Below, piece by piece: positions 8,300 through 16,301 of a stretch of 25,567 bases of DNA. Location of the stretch: assembly GCA_964458275.1 (NCBI GenBank), contig CAYWIE010000039.1, forward strand, positions 1 through 25,567, in the 5' to 3' direction. This DNA is from HGM04593 sp964458275. GTDB taxonomy: Bacteria; Bacteroidota; Bacteroidia; Bacteroidales; Bacteroidaceae. The position numbers were made by a program, and so were the translations under genes. The notes below the pieces were generated by a model. That model was given only the letters and a program-made list of their open reading frames with translations, did not search any database and was not told where the DNA came from. Numbering within the stretch: position 1 is the first letter of the stretch; the number at the start of each line of letters is the position of its first letter.

Positions 8300-9546
8300 A
8301 TGAAAAACCAATTCCTACGCCAAGCATGGACGATGATGAAGCAGCATCGGCTGTTCACCGGAATGTACCTCATTGGCACAGCCGTGAGCATAGCCCTTGC
8401 AATGACACTGTTCATCATATTCTACATTAAATTGGGCCCCGTCTATCCCGAATACAACCGCCAGCGCATGGTGGTGATTGAACATACACAAGAGAGCGAA
8501 AAGAATGAAGTTTGTGTATCCACACGCTCAAAGGGTATATCCGGCAAATTCGCCGACCTATTGAAACGCGAAGCCAAAAGCATAGATAAGATAGCATTGC
8601 TCTGCCGCTCCAAACGGACTGTTGAATCCTCCGACAAGAGCAAGAAAACAGAAGAATATACTGCCAATGTGAACGCCGAATATTGGCAGGTATTCAGCTA
8701 CCGGTTCGTTGACGGGCACCCATTCACAAAGGAACAAAAGAACGAAAATGCAGCAGTAATCTCCACCACCCTTGCCATGAAGCTCTTTGCCGACACACAC
8801 GTTGTCGGCAAAAGCCTTAACCTCGATGAAACGCCCTATCGAATAGTGGGAGTGGTGGAAGCGGCAAGCGGCTGCACCCCATCACGCAAGGCAACGTATG
8901 GATCGCATCAGAATTTTATAAAGAAGAGGAGTTTCTTGGTCACTATCATGCATATATCACTACGGACAACATCGACAAATGCATGACCGAGATTAACGAA
9001 GTATTCAACCGTTTCACTCAAACGCGCCCTAAGAACTTCACCTACACAATGGAGATGGAAAGATATTGGCAAAACGCATTAGACTGCGACACCGAGACAA
9101 CCCCTTTCGAAGCAATGGGAAAATACCTGTATATACTGCTGGCGTTTCTTTTCATCCCCGCGCTGAACCTTAGCGGAATGATTTCGTCGCGCATGGACAG
9201 TCGCTTGGACGAAATAGGCATACGCAAGGCCTATGGTGCCACAAACGGCGAGATTATCACACAAGTGCTTTGGGAGAATCTGCTGCTCACCTTTGCAGGC
9301 GCAATCATAGGACTCACATTGTCGTACCTGATAATAATCACCGGCAGCAGTTGGATAACAGCCTTTTTCGATACTCGCGTAAACGACCTCTCGCCACGCG
9401 AAATTAACGCAGACATGCTGCTGAACCCTACGGTCATTCTCTGTATTCTGACATTGACATTGGTGCTGAATATTGTTTCGGCGCTTGTGCCGACGATGAT
9501 TGCATTGAAGAAGGATATTATTCAGTCACTGTATCAGAGGAGATAA
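8300..9546 (+). pseudogene. ABC transporter permease class A (A2), broken by a one-base frameshift
   Basis: Two overlapping frames, 8300-8986 (228 residues) and 8983-9546 (187 residues), together cover a complete class-A permease. The first frame reads normally through the periplasmic domain to ...GVVEAASGCTP and then loses similarity to A3; moving one base at the CCCC run 8877-8880 restores a continuous match (ITQGNVWI... HYHAYITTDN..., compare HAYITTNN in A3). Adding one C gives 415 residues, exactly the length of A3. The membrane part, with NLSGMIS, DEIGIRKAYGAT and LYQRR, is intact in the second frame. The lesion may be a real mutation, slippage in a C run, or a sequencing error. As written it should give a truncated protein with TM1 and part of the periplasmic domain only. 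Confidence 0.88.
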
Positions 9547-9650
9547 AACTGAAGGAATCTGAAAACACACAAGCAATAAAACCCTCCCTCTTGGATAAGA
9601 GAAAATGCTTTTGACCAGGCCTCAATAGAAAAGAAAAACAAATAACCAAC

Positions 9651-10958
9651 ATGATAAAGACAATCATCCACCAAATATGGAACGAACGCAAGCAAAACGC
9701 TTGGCTCTTCCTCGAACTGATAGTCGCCAGCCTATTCCTGTGGCTCGCCATCGACCCGCTGTTCACCCTTGTGTGCCGCGGCAACCTGCCCAAAGGCTAC
9801 ACACCCGAAAAGGTATATAGAGTGAAGTACGACGCTTACATAAGCGACCCATCAAACGGCTACCAATATAATGAAAACAGTCAAAAAGAATTTATCACCC
9901 AATTAGGGGGAACATTCGACAATATCCCCGAAATAGAATGTTATTTCATGAGCCAAGCAGAGTTGGAGCCAAACCCCGGAGGATATTCGTCGGCTACGAT
10001 TGCTGTTGACGACGACAAGCCCGACAGCCTCATCGATTGGAAAGGAGCACGCATTTACGACATTATAACCAACGACAAGAGCCACTTCTTCGAGACGGTA
10101 AGAGCCATTGATGTAAAGACCGGCAAGGTGCTGAAACAAGCCGACTACTCCGGAAATGATGGAGCCTACCTGTCGCGACGACAAGCCATGGCGCTTTTCG
10201 GCACCACCAACGTCGTAGGAAAGAAGTTCATGAATGTGAACCGTAAATCATTCACCATCTTAGGAGTGTTCGAAGATTTGCAGTTGCTCAACTACGACGA
10301 ATACACCCCGATAGTTCTTTACAGCAAAAACAGCATCGACAAACACACATATACCATCTATTTCCGTCTGAAAGACAACACCGACGAAGATGAATTCAAA
10401 AAGAAATTCGAGAACGAAATCATGCCCGAATACAGTCGCGGCATCTACCACATCACAGGATTGCAATCGTACATGGAGAACATAGAGAAGCACGACAAGC
10501 AATACAACATCACCAACAAATACCGCCTCTATGCGGGGCTTGCGGGATTCTCGCTCTTCTGTGCCTTCATAGGAGTATTCAGCGCCTTCTGGATACGCAC
10601 CAACAGTCGCCGGCGCGACATTGGCATCATGCGCAGCGTGGGAGCATCGCAGAACCGCATAGTGGGACAGTTCGTTGCCGAGACAGCCATTCTTGTAACG
10701 GCAGCTTTCATTGTAACCCTCCCGTTCATCATGCACTACATATATGTCGAAGGATTCGCCGAGCCGCTCGCCAAAGTGCCCACGTGGATACACAATGAGA
10801 CCCCCGACCAAAGCTATCTGCACAACCGCGCAGTGCCACACTTTGCAACTGTAACCGTCATTGCATATATTTGCATCAGCGCAATAGCAATTGCAGGAGC
10901 GCTGATACCCGTTACGCGCCTCACAAGCTCACTGCCCGCCGACGCATTGAGAGAGTAA
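9651..10958 (+). CDS. ABC transporter permease, FtsX/MacB type, class B (B2)
   Basis: A 435-residue intact class-B permease. The N-terminus (IIHQIWNERKQNAWLFLEL), WLAIDP at the end of TM1, the coupling segment DIGIMRSVGASQNRIVGQ and the C-terminal LPADALRE are the class marks. Four membrane helices frame a periplasmic domain of ~260 residues. It is close in sequence to B3 in its last third (SAFWIRTN, YVEGFAEPLAKVP), suggesting those two arose by tandem duplication. It lies 104 bp after the broken A2 and 27 bp before A3, so in the present sequence it could pair with A3 if A2 is dead. Confidence 0.9.
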   Translation: MIKTIIHQIWNERKQNAWLFLELIVASLFLWLAIDPLFTLVCRGNLPKGYTPEKVYRVKYDAYISDPSNGYQYNENSQKEFITQLGGTFDNIPEIECYFMSQAELEPNPGGYSSATIAVDDDKPDSLIDWKGARIYDIITNDKSHFFETVRAIDVKTGKVLKQADYSGNDGAYLSRRQAMALFGTTNVVGKKFMNVNRKSFTILGVFEDLQLLNYDEYTPIVLYSKNSIDKHTYTIYFRLKDNTDEDEFKKKFENEIMPEYSRGIYHITGLQSYMENIEKHDKQYNITNKYRLYAGLAGFSLFCAFIGVFSAFWIRTNSRRRDIGIMRSVGASQNRIVGQFVAETAILVTAAFIVTLPFIMHYIYVEGFAEPLAKVPTWIHNETPDQSYLHNRAVPHFATVTVIAYICISAIAIAGALIPVTRLTSSLPADALRE

Positions 10959-10985
10959 TATGTAAAACAAATTAATTAACCAGCT

Positions 10986-12233
10986 ATGATACGACATTTT
11001 TTTCGACAAGCATGGACGATGATGAAACAGCAACGGCTCTTCACCGGAATGTACCTCATAGGCACAGCCGTGAGCATAGCCCTTGCAATGACACTGTTCA
11101 TCATATTCTACATTAAGTTGGGTCCCGTATATCCCGAATACAATCGTGGCAATATGCTGGTGATAAAAGATGTTACCAAAAAAGTAAAATTTGTAGAGAA
11201 CAGATATTTAAATGTGGTTCTGAGCGTATCGAGCAAATTGGCATCACTCTTAAAAAAAGAGAGCGATGCAATAGAACACATTGCACTTGCCTTCTACTGC
11301 AAAATGGTTGTCTCGCACGGAGAAAATGCCGTCGAGGAGTACGGACACACGGTGAACAACGAATTCTGGGAAGTATTCAACTACAGATTCATCGACGGCC
11401 GCCCCTTTACTGCCGACGAGCAGCACGAGAAAGTGGTAATCATCAGCAGGGCATTTGCCGAGAAATTCTTTGCCGACACGCAGGTGGCAGGCAAGATGCT
11501 GAATGTAGGCCGCACGCCTCATCGTGTGATAGGTGTAGTTGAGCAGGCAAGCGGCTGCTCTTCAATCTCCGCCACAGGAGGAAACTACTGGCTGCCCATT
11601 GTTCCCGCTCCCGACGAAGAGGATATTCAAGGAAAATATCATGCCTACATCACCACGAACAACACCGACAAGGCGCAGAGCGACATAGAAGAGTGCTTCA
11701 ACCGACTTGCACAGACAAAAGAGGAAAAACACACAATGGAGCTCGAAAGATTCTGGCAACAGGCACTCGACTGCGACAAGGAGGATACCCTTTTCGATGC
11801 AATGGCGAAATACTTTTATATATTGCTGGCGTTTCTCTTCATCCCTGCGCTTAACCTCAGCGGAATGATCTCCTCGCGTATGGACAGGCGTATGGACGAG
11901 ATTGGCATACGCAAAGCATACGGTGCCACCGTCAGCCGGATAGTGTCGCAGGTGCTGTGGGAGAATCTGCTGCTCAGTCTCATAGGTGCAATATTTGGCG
12001 TTGCGCTCTCCTATGTGGTCGTATGTACCTGCGACAGTTGGATAACCACGCTGTTCGACACGGAGATAAACAACCAGCTGTCGCGTACGATAAACATTAA
12101 TATGCTGTTCAACCCCGCAGTGCTGTGCATTGCGATTCTCATAACCGTATTGCTTAACGTTGCTTCTGCACTTGTGCCGACGTTGATAGCGTTAAGGAGG
12201 AACATAGTAGAGGCATTGTACCACAAAAGATAA
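10986..12233 (+). CDS. ABC transporter permease, FtsX/MacB type, class A (A3)
   Basis: A 415-residue intact class-A permease and the best template for rebuilding A2. It begins FFRQAWTMMKQQRLFTGMYL, has TM1 with GTAVSIALAMTLFIIFYIKLG (identical in A2), a periplasmic domain to about residue 270, and TM2-TM4 with NLSGMIS, DEIGIRKAYGAT and a C-terminal EALYHKR. It is followed 29 bp later by B3, its likely partner. The DNA of its first ~130 bp is nearly identical to that of A2 whereas the periplasmic part differs, which points to recent duplication or gene conversion of the ends. Confidence 0.9.
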   Translation: MIRHFFRQAWTMMKQQRLFTGMYLIGTAVSIALAMTLFIIFYIKLGPVYPEYNRGNMLVIKDVTKKVKFVENRYLNVVLSVSSKLASLLKKESDAIEHIALAFYCKMVVSHGENAVEEYGHTVNNEFWEVFNYRFIDGRPFTADEQHEKVVIISRAFAEKFFADTQVAGKMLNVGRTPHRVIGVVEQASGCSSISATGGNYWLPIVPAPDEEDIQGKYHAYITTNNTDKAQSDIEECFNRLAQTKEEKHTMELERFWQQALDCDKEDTLFDAMAKYFYILLAFLFIPALNLSGMISSRMDRRMDEIGIRKAYGATVSRIVSQVLWENLLLSLIGAIFGVALSYVVVCTCDSWITTLFDTEINNQLSRTININMLFNPAVLCIAILITVLLNVASALVPTLIALRRNIVEALYHKR

Positions 12234-12262
12234 GAACAGTTAATGACTAAGCAACAAGAATT

Positions 12263-13567
12263 ATGATAAAAAAGATAATACACCGAATCTGGAACGAGCG
12301 ACGACAAAACGTGTGGCTTTTTATAGAACTTATGGTAGCAAGCTTTTTTCTGTGGCTCGCCATCGACCCGCTGATTACATTAGTGTATCTCAGGAACCTG
12401 CCCAAAGGCTATGAAATAGAGAGGGTGTATCGCGTCGATTTAGACGCATACGACACCGACCACCCGCGATACAACGAAAAATACAAAGACGCCGCAGCAA
12501 CCGAACTATACCGGCAGGCTATGACTGTAATAAAGGATATTCCCGAAATAAAAAGTTGGGGCGTAGTCAACGGTATATTCGAGCCTAACAACAGGTCGTA
12601 CTACATTGCGCGTCTCTCTTGCGACAGCACAAAATCACCCGAAGGCAAACACACTATCGACTACGTAGGCTGCTACAATTTTTACCCCGAAGATGGAAGC
12701 GACCTGTTTGCAACAATGGGAATACGCGATGCCATCACAGGAAAGATATTGGCACAAGCCGAAAAACCAACCACAAACGATATGTATATATCACGTTCGG
12801 TAGCGCTCAAGCTTTTTGGCAACGTAAATGCCATAGGCCGGAAGATAACATTTGAAAACGCCGGGTTTCGTAAACATAAAGATAAAGAATACAACATCAT
12901 AGGAATATTTGAAGATATGCAGATGCTGAACTACGACGAACATAGACCATTGATCTTGACAAACGACCCTGCAAATGGAATCGGGCACAAATACGGACTC
13001 GACAAGAATATCATTTTCAGGCTTAAAGAGGAAGTGGACGAGGCTGAATTCATCAAGAGGTTCAACAACGAGGAGATATCCCGATTCGCACATGGAAACT
13101 ATCATTGCAAAGGCATCACCTCGTATAGCGAAATATCGCGCCTCTACGACGAAGAGCATGGAATAACCAACAAGTACCGCCTCTACACAGGATTGTCGGG
13201 CTTCGCCATCTTCTGTACATTCATGGGAGTGTTCAGCGCATTCTGGATACGTACCAACAACCGACAAGGCGACATAGGCATCATGCGCAGCATGGGTGCC
13301 ACAACCGGCAACGTCATACGCCAGTTCACAGCCGAGGCACTTATATTGGTAACCATTGCATTCATTGTGGCGATGCCGCTGATTATGCATTATTATAAGG
13401 TCGAAGGCTTTGCAGAGCCGCTGGCAAAGGTGCCCACAAGGATGATCACAGAAACGTCTGACACCGGACCCGACCAAAGTTACCTACGCAACTGCGCTGT
13501 GCCGCACTTTACTATAGTGAGCATCATCAGTTACCTGATTATAGCGGCGATAGCCGTAGCCGGCTAG
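12263..13567 (+). CDS. ABC transporter permease class B (B3), ended early by an amber codon
   Basis: A 434-residue class-B permease with the usual start (HRIWNERRQNVWLFIEL), WLAIDP, the coupling segment DIGIMRSMGATTGNVIRQ and three C-terminal membrane helices. The frame stops at TAG 13565-13567 just at the end of TM4. Reading through it, 18 further codons follow in frame to TAA at 13622-13624 and spell the family tail (LVPSMRI...PADALRE). The full gene would encode 453 residues. The stop falls where B1, B2 and B5 have Ala in the IGA/AGA motif before the tail. The truncated protein keeps all four helices, so partial function is possible. The gene lies 29 bp after A3 and, from its ancestral stop, 55 bp before the ATPase gene. 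Confidence 0.88.
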   Translation: MIKKIIHRIWNERRQNVWLFIELMVASFFLWLAIDPLITLVYLRNLPKGYEIERVYRVDLDAYDTDHPRYNEKYKDAAATELYRQAMTVIKDIPEIKSWGVVNGIFEPNNRSYYIARLSCDSTKSPEGKHTIDYVGCYNFYPEDGSDLFATMGIRDAITGKILAQAEKPTTNDMYISRSVALKLFGNVNAIGRKITFENAGFRKHKDKEYNIIGIFEDMQMLNYDEHRPLILTNDPANGIGHKYGLDKNIIFRLKEEVDEAEFIKRFNNEEISRFAHGNYHCKGITSYSEISRLYDEEHGITNKYRLYTGLSGFAIFCTFMGVFSAFWIRTNNRQGDIGIMRSMGATTGNVIRQFTAEALILVTIAFIVAMPLIMHYYKVEGFAEPLAKVPTRMITETSDTGPDQSYLRNCAVPHFTIVSIISYLIIAAIAVAG

Positions 13568-13679
13568 TTAGTGCCGTCAATGAGAATTATACGGTCGCAG
13601 CCCGCCGATGCATTGAGAGAATAAAGACCTTAAGGACCCTATAAAAATTAATAACAGACAATTTTAAAACCATACAATT

Positions 13680-14345
13680 ATGATTAAGCTAACAGGAGTA
13701 AACAAAATCTACCGTACAGATTCTATCGAGACACAAGCACTCGAAAATGTAAACATCGAAGTAAAAAAAGGAGAATTCCTCAGTATCATGGGTCCTTCGG
13801 GATGTGGAAAATCGACCCTTCTCAACATCATGGGACTGCTCGACAAGCCCACCAGCGGCACCATTGAGATTGCAGGCACCACCGTTGACCAGATGACCGA
13901 GAAGGAGCTCGCAGCCTTCCGTAACCGCACATTGGGATTCGTGTTCCAGAGCTTCCATCTTATCAACTCGCTCAACGTGCTCGACAATGTGGAGCTGCCC
14001 CTGCTCTACCGCAAGATTAGCGCCAAAGAGCGCACCCGTCTCGCCAAGGAGGTGCTTGCCCGCGTAGGACTCACCCACCGCATGTACCACATGCCCTCGC
14101 AGCTGTCCGGCGGTCAGTGCCAGCGTGTAGCCATTGCCCGCGCCATCATCGGCAACCCCGAAATAATCCTTGCCGACGAACCCACCGGTAACCTCGACTC
14201 TAAGATGGGTGCCGAAGTGATGGAAATTCTCCACAAGCTCAACAGCGAGGATGGACGTACCATTGTGATGGTTACACACAACGAGGAGCAGGCGAAACAG
14301 ACCTCTCGCACCATCCGTTTCTTCGACGGACGACAGATTGAATAA
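13680..14345 (+). CDS. ABC transporter ATP-binding protein, LolD/MacB type
   Basis: A 221-residue nucleotide-binding subunit that energises the FtsX-type permeases. All key motifs are present: Walker A GPSGCGKST (38-46), Q-loop Gln90, signature LSGGQ (142-146), Walker B IILADEP with catalytic Glu167, D-loop NLDS, and H-loop His200. Size and motif context (FQSFHLINSLNVLDNVELPL) match the LolD/MacB/FtsE class that works with MacB-type mechanotransmission permeases. It is the only ATPase in the window and sits after three permease pairs, so it must serve several pairs unless others exist outside the window. In MacB the ATPase is fused to the permease; here it is separate. Confidence 0.96.
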   Translation: MIKLTGVNKIYRTDSIETQALENVNIEVKKGEFLSIMGPSGCGKSTLLNIMGLLDKPTSGTIEIAGTTVDQMTEKELAAFRNRTLGFVFQSFHLINSLNVLDNVELPLLYRKISAKERTRLAKEVLARVGLTHRMYHMPSQLSGGQCQRVAIARAIIGNPEIILADEPTGNLDSKMGAEVMEILHKLNSEDGRTIVMVTHNEEQAKQTSRTIRFFDGRQIE

Positions 14346-14364
14346 GAGACACCGCCCTGCCCTT

Positions 14365-14450
14365 GGATTATGTTACCCGATGCTTATGTCATCTGCAAAC
14401 AAAACGCATCATAATAAGACGGGTACATAGCATTGAGGTAACATAATTCC
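14365..14450. other. Long imperfect inverted repeat between ATPase and lipoprotein genes
   Basis: Outer arms GGATTATGTTACC (14365-14377) and GGTAACATAATTCC (14437-14450) pair almost perfectly, and inner arms around 14380-14389 (ATGCTTATGT) and 14424-14433 (TACATAGCAT) extend the stem, leaving a loop of some 30-35 nt. No T-tract follows, so a classical terminator is unlikely. It could be an mRNA-stabilising or attenuating structure 20 bp after the ATPase stop codon, or a remnant of a small mobile element. Confidence 0.55.
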
Positions 14451-14503
14451 TTTATCGAACAGTTGCAAAACAAATTTTAAACAGCGTATCACTAAAAAAC
14501 AAA

Positions 14504-16183
14504 ATGAAAAAGATATTCTTTACCTTGCTTTCCACATTTCTTGCCATACTTTTTACATTCACCTGCCAAGGTTGCGGTTCGCAGAGCGTATGGGAAGATC
14601 CTGCGGTTGAGAAGAACAGCCTGATAGAAGGATACTTCAGTACACTTGCCGAAATAACACGTGTCGAATTCACTAAGGAAGAGACACGGGTGCATATGCA
14701 CCTTGCCCGCCGTCCCGACAGCTGGTTGCGTTTCTCGCAAGAGACATACCTGCAAGCAGACGGCAAACGGTATGCGGTACGCAGTTGCGACGGGCTTGAA
14801 CTTGGCAAGGAGACATTCCTTACCGACAACGGGCAGGCAGACATTGTATTCCACTTTGAGCCTCTGCCACTCAACACAACTAAGTTCGACTTCAAGGAGG
14901 GTGATGCCGTAGGCGACTACTGCATCTTAGGCATACAGAGTGCAGAGAGCATAGCAACACAGCTCTTCCCCTCGGCGTGGAGAAACAGCAAGAGCGGCGA
15001 CTGGGAGATTGCCTTCTACGAAGAGTGTGCAATATACGATTGCCGTTTCTGGAACTACAAGGAACGCAAGCAGGATGGCGACAAATATGAACTGCTGCTG
15101 GAATGTGACGGTGAGGAGCTGAACGTAAAGGTAGGCAAAAGCAAGAAAGGCCGCCGCAGAATAACCATTGGCGACAGCAGGAACAATTACGAAATATTGA
15201 GTACCATCACCCTGCCCGACTATGCCAGCAAGGATACAGCTACAGGATTGAAGAACAACGGCTACCAGCAGGTCGACACGGTTACACTGAGAGGCTGGCT
15301 CAGGGGTGTTCCGAAACAAAAGATGGAAAAGGCAAACGGGCTCTACGGAATAACAATCGAGAGCATATTCAAAGATGACAGTGAGAAATTCTTAGCAGAA
15401 ATGGACTCGCTCGGACGCTTCGCCATAAAGATTCCGCTTCTGAACACTTCGGAGGTATTCATGGACTGGAACATTACATATATACGCAACATATTTGAAC
15501 CGGGCGAGACATATTTCCTGCTCTATGACCTTGATAAGGGACATAAGCTGTTTATGGGCAGCAATGCACGCCTGCAGAACGAGATACTGTCGTACCCGAT
15601 ACCATGGAACGGATTCTACATTGATGATGAATCGCGCAAAAAGACAACAGCCTCTGAGGTGATGGAAAAGTACTTGCCCGAACTGAATGAGACAGAAGCA
15701 CACTTTGCAAAGCTGCTCGAACAGCATCCGTCGCTTTCGGAGCGTTACATACAGACTGTAAGAGGCAACTACAGATGCCAGTTCGCAGAGTCGATGATGC
15801 AGGCACGCTTCGCAATAAAGAACCGCGAACTGACAAAGGAGTATATGGATTTCGTACACGGATTGCAAGAGTCGTTCCCCGAACCTGCATATACGTTCTG
15901 CCGCGATTACAGCACACTCTTAGGAGACATCACGAACCAGTTAGTAGAGGAAAAATACAGTTACAGAATAACTGACAGGATAATGTTAACCTCGTACAAC
16001 AGATTGAAACCATACATCTTGAAGCGCAGCCGTAAAGCCGACAAGATAGAAATTACGGATGAGGAGCTTGCTGTCATAGAGAAGTGGGCAGAGGCAAGCC
16101 ACCTTCAAACCATTATCGGCACATTGATACCTGTGTTACGTGCCACACGCATCCTGCCCGCAGATGCACTTAGGGATGAATAG
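14504..16183 (+). CDS. Lipoprotein, probably a TlpA-like family member that lost its thioredoxin domain; fused to a permease tail
   Basis: A 559-residue predicted lipoprotein: hydrophobic leader of ~20 residues and a possible lipobox ending at Cys24 (CQGC). The middle, from ~255 to 365 (DTVTLRGWLRG ... LLNTSEVFMDWN ... EPGETYFLL), resembles the beta-sandwich domain that precedes thioredoxin domains in Bacteroidales TlpA-like lipoproteins; this is from memory of the family and not checked. A helical region follows to ~535. No WCxxC motif is present. Instead, residues 539-559 (GTLIPVLRATRILPADALRD) match the C-terminus of the class-B permeases, so the ORF seems to be a deletion fusion. The N-terminal parts may still be exported and anchored. 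Its role in the exporter locus is unknown. Confidence 0.8.
   Translation: MKKIFFTLLSTFLAILFTFTCQGCGSQSVWEDPAVEKNSLIEGYFSTLAEITRVEFTKEETRVHMHLARRPDSWLRFSQETYLQADGKRYAVRSCDGLELGKETFLTDNGQADIVFHFEPLPLNTTKFDFKEGDAVGDYCILGIQSAESIATQLFPSAWRNSKSGDWEIAFYEECAIYDCRFWNYKERKQDGDKYELLLECDGEELNVKVGKSKKGRRRITIGDSRNNYEILSTITLPDYASKDTATGLKNNGYQQVDTVTLRGWLRGVPKQKMEKANGLYGITIESIFKDDSEKFLAEMDSLGRFAIKIPLLNTSEVFMDWNITYIRNIFEPGETYFLLYDLDKGHKLFMGSNARLQNEILSYPIPWNGFYIDDESRKKTTASEVMEKYLPELNETEAHFAKLLEQHPSLSERYIQTVRGNYRCQFAESMMQARFAIKNRELTKEYMDFVHGLQESFPEPAYTFCRDYSTLLGDITNQLVEEKYSYRITDRIMLTSYNRLKPYILKRSRKADKIEITDEELAVIEKWAEASHLQTIIGTLIPVLRATRILPADALRDE
16118..16183 (+). pseudogene. 3' remnant of a class-B permease gene (B4)
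   Basis: The last 21 codons of the lipoprotein ORF read GTLIPVLRATRI and then LPADALRDE, in the same frame as permease tails; compare IGAIVPAWRIT...PADALRDE in B5. The DNA supports it: the final stretch GATGCACTTAGGGATGAATA is identical to the end of B5 at 21239-21257. The rest of B4 is gone, presumably through a deletion that joined the 5' part of the lipoprotein gene to this tail at about 16109-16118. Confidence 0.8.
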
Positions 16184-16199
16184 CACAAAACCGAACATG

Positions 16200-16217
16200 G
16201 TGTCCGAAAACGGACAC
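16200..16217. promoter_or_regulatory. Perfect palindrome upstream of sigma-54-like promoter P2 (probable activator site)
   Basis: GTGTCCG, AAAA, CGGACAC is a perfect 7-bp inverted repeat with a 4-bp centre, preceded by AAAACCGAAC as at 3388. Its centre is about 55 bp upstream of the GG of the -24 element at 16263, matching the first site within a base. No T-tract follows directly, which favours protein binding over termination. Confidence 0.68.
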
Positions 16218-16261
16218 TGCCGAAAACCGATAACGCACTAATATACAGCAACATAAAAAAG

Positions 16262-16278
16262 TGGCACATATTTTGAAG
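16262..16278 (+). promoter_or_regulatory. Sigma-54-like promoter P2 for the TolC-type gene and last permease pair
   Basis: TGGCACATATTTTGAAG has the exact -24 element TGGCAC, then GA at 16275-16276 ten bases after the GG. It shares TTTTGAAG and the following TAATCAG with P1. The start of transcription should be near 16287, about 15 nt before the TolC-type start codon at 16302. Confidence 0.67.
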
Positions 16279-16301
16279 CTAATCAGGTAAAAAAATATCA
16301 T

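Noticed and set aside
8877..8986. Programmed ribosomal frameshift in A2
   Set aside because: There is no classical slippery heptamer or downstream pseudoknot visible, and the paralogues A1, A3 and A4 are read in one frame; a simple deletion in a C run explains it.
12263..13624. Stop-codon reassignment (TAG read as an amino acid)
   Set aside because: One in-frame TAG only; the lipoprotein ORF itself ends with TAG and the other genes need no readthrough, so an ordinary nonsense mutation is simpler.
13689..14279. Minus-strand 196-codon frame opposite the ATPase gene
   Set aside because: It is a shadow of the ATPase gene, whose motifs are complete on the plus strand.
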